6,754 nucleotides of DNA, taken from positions 1-6,754 of the forward strand of contig CAZEOD010000082.1 in assembly GCA_964513675.1 (NCBI GenBank), given 5' to 3'. The DNA comes from CALFVT01 sp964513675 (lineage in GTDB: Bacteria; Pseudomonadota; Alphaproteobacteria; Caulobacterales; Maricaulaceae). The notes under the pieces are model-generated. The model had not been told where the DNA came from, searched no databases, and saw nothing but the letters and a program-made list of their open reading frames with translations. Both the position numbers and the translations under genes were made by a program. This document shows, piece after piece, positions 1-5,263 of the stretch (the first letter of the stretch is position 1; the number at the start of each line of letters is the position of its first letter).

Positions 1-1796
1 ACGAGAGAAAATTTGTGCTCGCGTTCCAGAACCGCATAACGCCCGTCTGCCAGATCTAAATGCCGGGTAAATTTGCCAGTGATCTGTCCCTGGCTTGGGG
101 CAGGTTGGTATTCCTTGCCAAGCCTGTCAGCCAGTTTTGCTCCAGCTTTCTCCAGTCCGGACTGTCGAAGTGCTTCGGCTTGATAAAGGGTAAGACGCTG
201 CTGCGATGCGGTAAGTATCTGCCGATCTAAAAGGTGCTTCTGTCTATGTGCCTTGGCTGCAGCAACCTCGGCTCCAAATCCTTTTATCCCTCCAGCTGCG
301 GTGTCTGCTTGATCGAGCCATGTTAGCCCGTGATCTGTGATTTGGTCTTGAGGGGACAGAGCGCTCAGGATTTCAACTTTGAGGGGCTGGGTCTGTGCGC
401 GCCTTTTCTGCTCGGATTGAACATTGGCGAGATGGTCGCCCGGAATACGCCAGGTGCCGTCTTTGAGCCTTTCAACAATACTCGAAGAGCGCCTGAGAGA
501 TTCAAGCCGTCTGACATGCGCTTCGATGTAGCCCGGGGTTGCGCGTGGGTCATCGGCTTGGTGCAAGGCAGGGGAGTAGAGCCCCTTATGGGTCTTCGCG
601 ATCCGATCAATGGTTTTGTCGGAGGGTTTTGGGGCGGCATCTTCTGAGGAAAGCTCGACAATCATGCCGGGTTTCAATCCGGTCGGTCCATCAACTTCAA
701 TAGGTGTTCGAACCACACGGCCATCGAGTGTGTCGACAATGGCATATCTCTGATCATGAAAGTCACCTGATATGCCGGTTTGGAGGAGCGCGCCGGTGAT
801 AGATTTTTCTATGTCATTCTGTTTGCTCAAAGAGTAATCGGCATCGAGGACGCGTCCGGTCCTGCCAGCGACGGCTTTGCTTAGGGATTTGATGATGTCA
901 CCACGCTCGCCCATGTCTTTGAGTGTCGGTTGCAGGTTTGGATCGAGTGACCAGCTCATCGGTCCTCGGCGCCGGGCAAGTTTCATCTTTTCCAGGGCTT
1001 GCAGGCGCGCTGTGTTTTGCGCGCGATATTGGATGGAAGATTTGGAGAGATCAATGTCACCTCGCTCATTGGCCATAGCGATGAGGCTGCGGTCCGTCCG
1101 TGTCAGGCGTTCAGCGTTGATGTCACGGGCAAGTTTTCGGTTTCGTTCAAGGCTGGTTTCAGGGCCGAGTTCAAGCGTGACAAGATCACTCGCGCGTTCG
1201 CGTATGCCATTCGAGATATAGTTGCGCGGTATGACGAGGTCTTGCCCATCATCGCGTCGGCCGCGAACGACGATATGAGCGTGAGGGTAGGCGGTATTGT
1301 GATGGACGGCGCCGACCCAATCGAGCCTTGTTCCAAGGTCATGTTCCATCGCCGTGACGAGGTCTCTGACAAAGGGTTTTAGATCCTTCATATCAGAGCC
1401 TTCTTCGGGGGAGATGATGAACCTGAAATGATGCCGGTCGTCACTTGCGTTCTCGATAAAACTGCCTCGGTCCATATCGTCAGAAGATTTACCAAAGAGT
1501 TTGCCTTTGTCCTGCTCGTTTGTCGCATTTTCCCGGCTGATATAACGCAAGTGTTCGGCCAGGCCTTTGCGGCTGGAGGTGGACATGCGAACGATACGTG
1601 CCTTGACGATAACACGCCGGCGTCCGGCATAGCTGTTTGTCCTGGGGGCATATCTTGGCGAGCTGCGTATCGAGCCGCCAGCGCGGCTTATGGCCCGTTG
1701 AACACGCGAGAGATATGAGCGCGCTTTCTTTTGCCCTGACTGGTAGCGAATCCGTCCAAGACGGGGCGTGAACTGGCTTTCTCCGCGCTTTGTCAT
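1..1796 (-). CDS. rlxS: RlxS-type relaxase with DUF3363 region (3' end beyond window)
   Basis: This is probably the relaxase that nicks oriT and leads the transferred strand into the recipient. Reading from ATG at 1796-1794, the frame stays open for 598 codons to the window edge without a stop. Visible landmarks are a basic N-terminus (GRIRY near residue 14), candidate catalytic Tyr85 in LRYISRENA, HFRFIISPEE (123-132), and the metal-binding histidine cluster HHNTAYPHAH (His165, 166, 172, 174). These are followed by GQDLVIPRNYI and LVTLELGPET. From about residue 250 onward it resembles DUF3363, ending in DGRYAVLEREHKFSL. In relatives this is close to the C-terminus, so perhaps 40-50 residues are missing. 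The start overlaps the traF stop as ATGA and has no clear Shine-Dalgarno, which suggests translational coupling. Family assignment is by recalled motif similarity; which Tyr is catalytic is inferred. Confidence 0.93.
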   Translation of the reverse strand, partial: MTKRGESQFTPRLGRIRYQSGQKKARSYLSRVQRAISRAGGSIRSSPRYAPRTNSYAGRRRVIVKARIVRMSTSSRKGLAEHLRYISRENATNEQDKGKLFGKSSDDMDRGSFIENASDDRHHFRFIISPEEGSDMKDLKPFVRDLVTAMEHDLGTRLDWVGAVHHNTAYPHAHIVVRGRRDDGQDLVIPRNYISNGIRERASDLVTLELGPETSLERNRKLARDINAERLTRTDRSLIAMANERGDIDLSKSSIQYRAQNTARLQALEKMKLARRRGPMSWSLDPNLQPTLKDMGERGDIIKSLSKAVAGRTGRVLDADYSLSKQNDIEKSITGALLQTGISGDFHDQRYAIVDTLDGRVVRTPIEVDGPTGLKPGMIVELSSEDAAPKPSDKTIDRIAKTHKGLYSPALHQADDPRATPGYIEAHVRRLESLRRSSSIVERLKDGTWRIPGDHLANVQSEQKRRAQTQPLKVEILSALSPQDQITDHGLTWLDQADTAAGGIKGFGAEVAAAKAHRQKHLLDRQILTASQQRLTLYQAEALRQSGLEKAGAKLADRLGKEYQPAPSQGQITGKFTRHLDLADGRYAVLEREHKFSL

Positions 1797-2542
1797 GGCG
1801 CCAGATTTGCGTGCATTTGCGTGAAGCTGCGTGAATTGGCGCTGTGTAAGAGCCCTGAATCTATTGGGGAAAGCCAGAAAATTGGCGCTATAGGAGCGCA
1901 ATTAGCGCCATAAAAAGTGATGTGCAGACAAGGGGTTAGGGGCCAGTTGGCGCTGCTGCCTTTTATCTTGCCCTGCGCGCCCAAACCCCGCGCCCCGCCC
2001 AAACCCGAACTTTCCCACGGAGCTAACTTACGGCTATCTCCAGCATAGACCGCCAATCCAACGATGTTCGACACGGCTACTTCTCCAAAATATCGACTGT
2101 CGAAGGATTGAGCTATCCGCTCAGATATCAGCAGGACAAATCCGTCCGAGATTTCTGCGCACATTTCCGGTGGTTCCGGCAGTGCCCGCCCTTGGCTATC
2201 GAGGGGAAGAAGAGAAAGGCTAGCTCTCTCTTCAATCTGCAACTCTCCATCCTTGATGCAATAGCGCTCACCAGCAATCCCGCCAATGGCTTTAATCACG
2301 GGCAGGTCTCTGGGCAGATACCCTCGTTCATGGGCAAAACTTGCAGCCACTTCTGGAAGCCTGGCGACAACCAGATCACCGACAGATGGAGATGTTATTG
2401 GTTCGACATAATACCACCCAATCTCCGCGCTTTGGCTCGGATTATAGAACAATTTTGGATCAGGTTCTATGATTTTCGGAGCCCAAAGGGCTGTCAAAAA
2501 GAGCACCACCAAAGACACATAGACCCATCTTGATTTACTCAT
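1793..2542 (-). CDS. traF: TraF-like conjugative S26 signal peptidase
   Basis: This is a serine/lysine-dyad peptidase of family S26, of the kind that matures the pilin or another envelope protein of a conjugative type IV secretion system. The chosen start (2542-2540) gives 249 residues beginning MSKSRWVYV. It overlaps the DUF2840 stop as ATGA. An in-frame ATG 24 codons upstream exists but would add a polar leader buried in DUF2840. A hydrophobic segment at about 7-21 is a membrane anchor. The nucleophile is probably Ser38 in SAEIGWYYV and the general base Lys84 in PVIKAIGGIAGERYC. SFDSRYFG (146-153) is the usual late motif. The fold should end near residue 170, yet the frame continues for about 75 more residues to TGA at 1795-1793. 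That tail is read through the candidate oriT repeats and may have no protein function. Confidence 0.92.
   Translation of the reverse strand: MSKSRWVYVSLVVLFLTALWAPKIIEPDPKLFYNPSQSAEIGWYYVEPITSPSVGDLVVARLPEVAASFAHERGYLPRDLPVIKAIGGIAGERYCIKDGELQIEERASLSLLPLDSQGRALPEPPEMCAEISDGFVLLISERIAQSFDSRYFGEVAVSNIVGLAVYAGDSRKLAPWESSGLGGARGLGAQGKIKGSSANWPLTPCLHITFYGANCAPIAPIFWLSPIDSGLLHSANSRSFTQMHANLAP
1796..1954. other. oriT: Candidate origin of transfer (oriT) at the relaxase start
   Basis: This cluster of short repeats adjoins the relaxase ATG. Three tandem 10-bp units (minus-strand TTCACGCAGC, TTCACGCAAA, TGCACGCAAA) occupy 1835-1806. An inverted repeat, TGGCGCTA (1883-1890) with TAGCGCCA (1903-1910), encloses an alternative smaller hairpin, GCGCT (1885-1889) with AGCGC (1895-1899). 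TTGGCGCT occurs at 1836-1843, 1882-1889 and 1947-1954, and the palindrome TGGCGCCA at 1796-1803. Direct repeats plus a hairpin beside the relaxase gene are the usual layout of oriT. No known nick-site consensus was recognised, so the call is inference. It could instead be an operator of the relaxase gene. Confidence 0.45.
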
Positions 2543-2985
2543 TGGGTCGCCATGCATTTTGCGATGGTTTCCGGGTCTATTTTCGCGCGGAGAAGTGTGC
2601 TGATTTTGAGCCATGTTTCCTCTTCAATCTCTTCCAGTTTCTCCTGCACGGAGATCACATCGAGCACGCTTAGCAGGTGTTTGGAGGCCGGTTTTCCATG
2701 CGCTGAAAGCAGAATGTGAGCGCCAGGATGGGTGCCAGGCACACGTGCAATTCTCTCACCGGTCATGCCTGCTTTCAGGACAAATATTTCCCATTCAATG
2801 GTGCCATATTTGTTGGTACGCCAACGCTCATATCCAAACTTTTGCCCCGGTTTAAAGGCGGCGAAACTATTGCGCCATCCGAGCCGAATTGTCCTGTAGG
2901 CTTGTCCAAAAAGAAGACGATGATTCCTCTTGCGCTTTCTCCATGCGATGGATGCCAATGTGTAATTATTGCTCACCGGAGACAC
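2539..2985 (-). CDS. DUF2840 family protein
   Basis: This is a protein of unknown function that accompanies the TraF-like peptidase and RlxS relaxase in alphaproteobacterial conjugative elements. The 148-residue product matches the DUF2840 pattern I recall: GYERWRTNKYGT near residues 51-62, then a beta-rich WEIFVLKAG, then PGAHILLSAHGKPASKHLL followed by a helix SVLDVI. No signal peptide, membrane segment or catalytic motif is visible. The start is uncertain. GTG at 2985-2983 overlaps the HTH gene by 20 bases; a second GTG at 2976-2974 would shorten the protein by three residues. Neither has a good Shine-Dalgarno, so translation probably depends on the upstream gene. It ends in an ATGA overlap with traF. 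Confidence 0.85.
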   Translation of the reverse strand: MSPVSNNYTLASIAWRKRKRNHRLLFGQAYRTIRLGWRNSFAAFKPGQKFGYERWRTNKYGTIEWEIFVLKAGMTGERIARVPGTHPGAHILLSAHGKPASKHLLSVLDVISVQEKLEEIEEETWLKISTLLRAKIDPETIAKCMATQ

Positions 2986-3178
2986 TGACGGTCTTGGAAT
3001 ATTTGATCAGTTCATCGATATGATAAACGACCCGGCCGCCATGTTTTCGATAGGTTGGACCAATGCCCGAGCTACGCCAATTGTCGAGCGTTCTAGGTTC
3101 AACTCGCAAATATATGGCGGCTTCATGACATGTGAGAAATGGACTATTTGGTGGTTCGGTACCGGCTATGTGGGACAT
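2966..3178 (-). CDS. Small MerR/excisionase-type helix-turn-helix protein
   Basis: This is a 70-residue DNA-binding protein, probably a regulator of the transfer operon or a recombination directionality factor. Residues 14-52 form the typical excisionase/HTH_17 pattern: FLTCHEAAIYLRVEPRTL (helix-turn-helix), then NWRSSGIGPTYRKHGGRVVY (recognition helix plus beta wing). The frame is open to an ATG at 3295, but ATG 3178-3176 is preferred. It has a clear Shine-Dalgarno AGGAAAG at 3193-3187 with 8 bases spacing, and homologous small proteins begin just before the HTH. It is the first gene of the operon and overlaps DUF2840. In relatives known to me, a replication initiator (RepA) and a ParA gene usually follow this HTH gene; here they are absent. 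Confidence 0.88.
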   Translation of the reverse strand: MSHIAGTEPPNSPFLTCHEAAIYLRVEPRTLDNWRSSGIGPTYRKHGGRVVYHIDELIKYSKTVSVSGEQ

Positions 3179-3350
3179 GGGTTTTGCTTTCCTGTTGAGT
3201 TCTGATTTTTTGTTTTCCTTCGTTTGCGGATGATAATTCGATGACAGATTTATGGTTAATGGAAGTGTGAAAATGGGGGTGTGTATGAATCCCACTTTGC
3301 GTTAACCATGTTTTCAGGGACGTAAAATCAGATCTTTGGTACAAGGAGAA
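3179..3350 (-). promoter_or_regulatory. Leader/promoter region of the HTH-DUF2840-traF-rlxS operon
   Basis: This AT-rich leader separates the hairpin after DUF736 from the HTH start, so it is the likely site of the operon promoter. I could not place convincing -35 and -10 boxes. It contains an 8-bp inverted pair, ATGGTTAA at 3252-3259 and TTAACCAT at 3302-3309, whose starts are exactly 50 bp apart. This is a possible operator pair for the HTH protein, but that is inference. Confidence 0.4.
3187..3193 (-). promoter_or_regulatory. Ribosome binding site of the HTH gene
   Basis: AGGAAAG on the minus strand lies 8 bases before ATG 3178-3176. It decides the start in favour of the 70-residue product over the 109-codon open frame beginning at 3295. 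Confidence 0.75.
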
Positions 3351-3377
3351 CCGCGCCGGATGGGGTGTCCGGCGCGG
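3351..3377 (-). terminator. Hairpin terminator after DUF736
   Basis: There is a perfect 10-bp GC-rich stem, CCGCGCCGGA (3351-3360) and TCCGGCGCGG (3368-3377), around a 7-base loop. It starts 25 bases after the DUF736 stop. In the minus direction it is preceded by an A-rich run and followed by TTCTCCTT. The T-tract is imperfect, so termination may be partial and some DUF736 transcript could read into the HTH operon. In the plus direction it is followed only by CTCGTTTT. Confidence 0.65.
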
Positions 3378-3402
3378 CTCGTTTTGTGGTCTGATGTCTT
3401 CT

Positions 3403-3723
3403 CTAGTTCGGGTTCCAGAGGAGAACGTGGCGGCCTTTCTTGCCTTTGACCGGGGCGAGGTTGGCGTAGACCCTGCGCGGACCGATCTGGGGATCAGCCA
3501 GGGTGATGGAGACATAATCCCGTCCAGACCCTTTTGCTTTTCTGAGCCAGCCGCCACCGATTTCGGTCGAGGTTTCTCCAGCGAAGATACGGTAGTCAGG
3601 TTGTCCGTCTGACGTTTTTTCCCCGTTCTTCTCGATCCGGATTGGAGCCGACAGGTTCATCATTGCGAGGACACCCTCGTAGCCTGATTTGTTTTCGTTC
3701 ACATATCCTAATGCGTTTGCCAT
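3403..3723 (-). CDS. DUF736 family protein
   Basis: This is a 106-residue protein of unknown function that is a regular cargo-independent gene of alphaproteobacterial conjugative elements. Recognised features are the N-terminal beta segment with SGYEGVL (13-19), PDYRIFAG (42-49), an aromatic at Trp59, then SGRDYVSITLADPQIGPRRVYANL (66-89). The last stretch corresponds to the conserved GRDYLSVKLDDP block of DUF736. The length fits the family. Start ATG 3723-3721 is supported by AAGGA at 3736-3732 with about 8 bases spacing. It is probably monocistronic: a non-coding stretch of about 480 bases lies upstream and a hairpin terminator downstream. No catalytic residues can be proposed. Confidence 0.9.
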   Translation of the reverse strand: MANALGYVNENKSGYEGVLAMMNLSAPIRIEKNGEKTSDGQPDYRIFAGETSTEIGGGWLRKAKGSGRDYVSITLADPQIGPRRVYANLAPVKGKKGRHVLLWNPN

Positions 3724-3730
3724 GATCTTT

Positions 3731-3737
3731 TTCCTTT
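3731..3737 (-). promoter_or_regulatory. Ribosome binding site of DUF736
   Basis: AAAGGAA on the minus strand lies in a purine-rich run about 8 bases before ATG 3723-3721. Confidence 0.7.
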
Positions 3738-3801
3738 CTTATCTTGGCTGTCTTCCGGAACCCGTTGTCCCGTCGACGCGAACGAAAAGGACGGTGGCGC
3801 A

Positions 3802-3920
3802 CCCCTTAAAACCCTTGTGGGCGGAACGCATGTGGAGCACCTGGGTCGGGGCAAAATTTGTTGCGCGAGGAGGCGCTTTAGCGCCGGGGAAATTTTGTTT
3901 TGAGCCAGGTTTTTAAGGGG
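3802..3920. repeat. Four-tier nested inverted repeat upstream of DUF736
   Basis: Four pairs of perfect complementary arms are nested around one centre. They are CCCCTTAAAA (3802-3811) with TTTTAAGGGG (3911-3920); ACCTGG (3839-3844) with CCAGGT (3905-3910); CAAAATTT (3852-3859) with AAATTTTG (3890-3897); and GGCGCT (3872-3877) with AGCGCC (3880-3885). The two 7-base segments between tiers two and three can also pair in plus-strand RNA or single-stranded DNA by T-A, C-G and four consecutive G-T/G-U wobbles, with one G-G mismatch. A 27-base bulge (3812-3838) sits on the left only. The structure lies about 80 to 200 bases upstream of the DUF736 start. It could be a structured RNA, a protein binding site, a single-strand origin or a miniature mobile repeat; the sequence does not decide. 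Confidence 0.6.
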
Positions 3921-4204
3921 GGTGGTATCGGCCAGTCTCGCGGTTGATTGACGGACACCGGGTTCCTGGGGGAGGGCCTTGGGAGATGAGAAAGGATATG
4001 GGAAATTTAGCGGACTTGAGTGTGAACGGATCTCACAGATGCGATCTGGGAGGGGCTCTTTTCTAAATAGCGAACCTCTTGGCTTTAATCGGGTTGGGGG
4101 CAAAATATGACACTGCGGCGGCCAAACGATCGGCGATTTGAAGTGCCGCATCGCGCTGACCTTTGCGGGATTGGCGGATGCTGACCAAATGCTTGCTGGT
4201 TGGA

Positions 4205-4576
4205 CTATTTACTCAAACTTGCAGCCACGTTCAGCTCTGTTGCAATCACCTGAAACCTCTTATCCTTGGTCCAGATTTGGACATCACCTTCAATTAAAGC
4301 AGCGGCAAGCAGATGTGCATCGATAAGGCCAAGGCCGCGCGCAAAGAGTTTCCGGTCTTCAATCATGCGAAGGACTTCGCTGTCGTCTGCTTGCGTCACG
4401 CTTGGCAGGTTTTCCAGCATGGCGATGACCGTCTTTCGGTCTTTAAGCGATCCGAGGGCCAGTTCGCCGATGATAAACGGGTGGCAGGCGACAAGATCAT
4501 CACCAAGCGCTTTAACCAGCATGGGGTCCGATTGACGCAAATGGTCTATCCAGACCGAGGTATCAACCAGATACAT
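4205..4576 (-). CDS. vapC: VapC-type PIN-domain toxin ribonuclease
   Basis: This is the toxin of a type II toxin-antitoxin pair: a PIN-domain, Mg-dependent endoribonuclease that would cut RNA when freed from VapB. The 123-residue length is normal for the family. The acidic active-site set is complete: Asp5 in LVDTSVWIDHL, Glu38 in IIGELALGSL, Asp86 in LGLIDAHLLAAAL, and Asp105 in WTKDKRF. The start ATG 4576-4574 follows the vapB stop by three bases, so the two are translated as a unit. In a conjugative element this pair would act as an addiction module that penalises loss of the element. The target RNA cannot be told from sequence. Confidence 0.95.
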   Translation of the reverse strand: MYLVDTSVWIDHLRQSDPMLVKALGDDLVACHPFIIGELALGSLKDRKTVIAMLENLPSVTQADDSEVLRMIEDRKLFARGLGLIDAHLLAAALIEGDVQIWTKDKRFQVIATELNVAASLSK

Positions 4577-4579
4577 GGC

Positions 4580-4732
4580 CTATCGCTGAGCGGCTGTTCG
4601 GCGGCGAGGCGCTGGCACGGCGTCGGGGTCCGATCCGCCAAGGGCGGCCAGACGTCTGGCGGACTCGCGCGCGATCAAGGCTTTAAGCGCTTCACGTACC
4701 AGCGGCGTCGTATCTGTGATGCCGCTCATCTG
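4580..4732 (-). CDS. vapB: VapB-family antitoxin (5' end in assembly gap)
   Basis: This is the antitoxin partner of the adjacent VapC. Fifty residues are visible, starting QMSGITDTTPLVREALKAL and ending in PRRRTAAQR before TAG 4582-4580. The segment SGITDTTPLVREALKALIARE fits the second half of the DNA-binding N-terminal part of DUF2191/VapB antitoxins, and the following tail would wrap the toxin. The Met at 4729-4727 is likely internal, because relatives have about 20-25 more residues (MRTT... beta strand and first helix). These would fall in the N-run. The vapBC operator and promoter should also lie there, since such antitoxins usually autoregulate. Confidence 0.88.
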   Translation of the reverse strand, partial: QMSGITDTTPLVREALKALIARESARRLAALGGSDPDAVPAPRRRTAAQR

Positions 4733-4832
4733 NNNNNNNNNNNNNNNNNNNNNNNNNNNNNNNNNNNNNNNNNNNNNNNNNNNNNNNNNNNNNNNNNNNN
4801 NNNNNNNNNNNNNNNNNNNNNNNNNNNNNNNN
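4733..4832. other. Assembly gap of 100 Ns
   Basis: This is exactly 100 consecutive Ns, a conventional placeholder length, so the true size is unknown. The 5' ends of the divergent vapB and nuclease genes and their promoters are hidden here. Any reading frame drawn across it is meaningless. Confidence 0.98.
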
Positions 4833-5174
4833 GACGTGACATCCATTCGCTGGTCTGACGGGGATAGCGGCGAGATTGATGGCGACCGGTTCCGCCTTGC
4901 CAATGTTGATGCGCCTGAGATTGGCAATCCGGCGTGTGAAGCCGAGCGTGATCTTGGCCGCCAAGCCAAGCGTTATGTCCGGCAGATCACTGAAAACGCC
5001 GATGTGAAAATCCATCATGAGTTTGAGCCGGATCGATATGATCGGCGTGTTGTAGACCTCCAAGTCGATGGGGTGGACTTAGCGCAGCTTTTGATAGATC
5101 GGGGGGTCTTGAAATCTTGGCCGCAAGATCGCGGGCGGGCGCTACGGGCCAAGCCGGACTGGTGCCGAAATTAG
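4833..5174 (+). CDS. Thermonuclease (SNase-like) family protein, 5' end in gap
   Basis: This is a small nuclease of the staphylococcal-nuclease fold, which typically cuts DNA or RNA in a Ca-dependent way. It has 113 visible residues; numbering starts at base 4833. The catalytic set of the family appears complete. SDGDSGEIDGDRFRLANVDAPE gives Asp11, Arg21, Asp26 and Glu29 (SNase Asp21, Arg35, Asp40, Glu43). DRYDRR gives Arg71 (SNase Arg87). VDGVDLAQLLIDRGVLKSW matches the following helix, and the end KPDWC is common in small bacterial members. Missing are the first strand and possibly a signal peptide, so secretion cannot be judged. It is the only plus-strand gene in the window, divergent from vapB and convergent with parB. 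Nucleases of this family are recurrent next to ParB in these elements; the role is unknown. Confidence 0.9.
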   Translation, partial: DVTSIRWSDGDSGEIDGDRFRLANVDAPEIGNPACEAERDLGRQAKRYVRQITENADVKIHHEFEPDRYDRRVVDLQVDGVDLAQLLIDRGVLKSWPQDRGRALRAKPDWCRN

Positions 5175-5205
5175 GCCATCGTATCTCAGAGCTGCACTGC
5201 GGAAA

Positions 5206-5234
5206 CCGCCCAAATGCATGAGGCATCTGGGCGG
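5206..5234 (-). terminator. Hairpin between convergent nuclease and parB
   Basis: CCGCCCA (5206-5212) pairs with TGGGCGG (5228-5234). One A-C mismatch separates this from an inner ATGC/GCAT stem with loop ATGAG. It begins about 30 bases after the parB stop and is followed in that direction by TTTCC. It also lies about 30 bases after the nuclease stop, but has no T-run on that side. It may serve both genes, with parB the better fit. Confidence 0.5.
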
Positions 5235-5263
5235 CAAGCAGCCTTCAGGAGGAAAAAGAAAAC

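Larger units (their letters stand above)
3724..4204. other. Intergenic region between vapC and DUF736
   Basis: This stretch of about 480 bases has no convincing gene. The longest minus-strand frame (4151-3708) gives a Pro/Ser/Arg-rich composition and runs over the DUF736 start. A 41-codon frame from TTG 4188 to TAG 4063 has protein-like composition but no ribosome binding site. The right part (about 3930-4204) shows no repeats that I can support beyond a second copy of GGGGCAAAAT (4097-4106; first copy 3848-3857). The left part holds the nested inverted repeat. The DUF736 promoter must lie here, but no clear boxes were found. Confidence 0.6.

Noticed and set aside
877..1718. Several plus-strand open frames opposite the relaxase
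   Set aside because: They are shadows: the minus-strand frame is continuous for 598 codons and carries the relaxase motifs.
2543..2614. Upstream ATG at 2614 for the signal peptidase, adding 24 residues
   Set aside because: It lies deep within DUF2840 and would put a polar, basic leader before the membrane anchor. The ATGA overlap start is the natural one.
3179..3295. Upstream ATG at 3295 for the HTH gene, adding 39 residues
   Set aside because: The added segment is not protein-like for this family, and ATG 3178 has a good Shine-Dalgarno. The upstream stretch is better read as leader DNA.
3708..4151. 147-codon minus-strand open frame upstream of DUF736
   Set aside because: It is low-complexity and Pro/Ser/Arg-rich, it overlaps the DUF736 start, and it crosses the nested inverted repeat.
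4063..4206. Short minus-strand frame after vapC (about 41 codons from TTG 4188) with protein-like composition
   Set aside because: It has no ATG or GTG start and no ribosome binding site, and I recognise no family. It may be a gene remnant, but that cannot be supported.
4580..5174. Open frames drawn through the N-run on both strands
   Set aside because: Ns cannot be translated, and the true gap length is unknown. Only the parts outside the gap were annotated.
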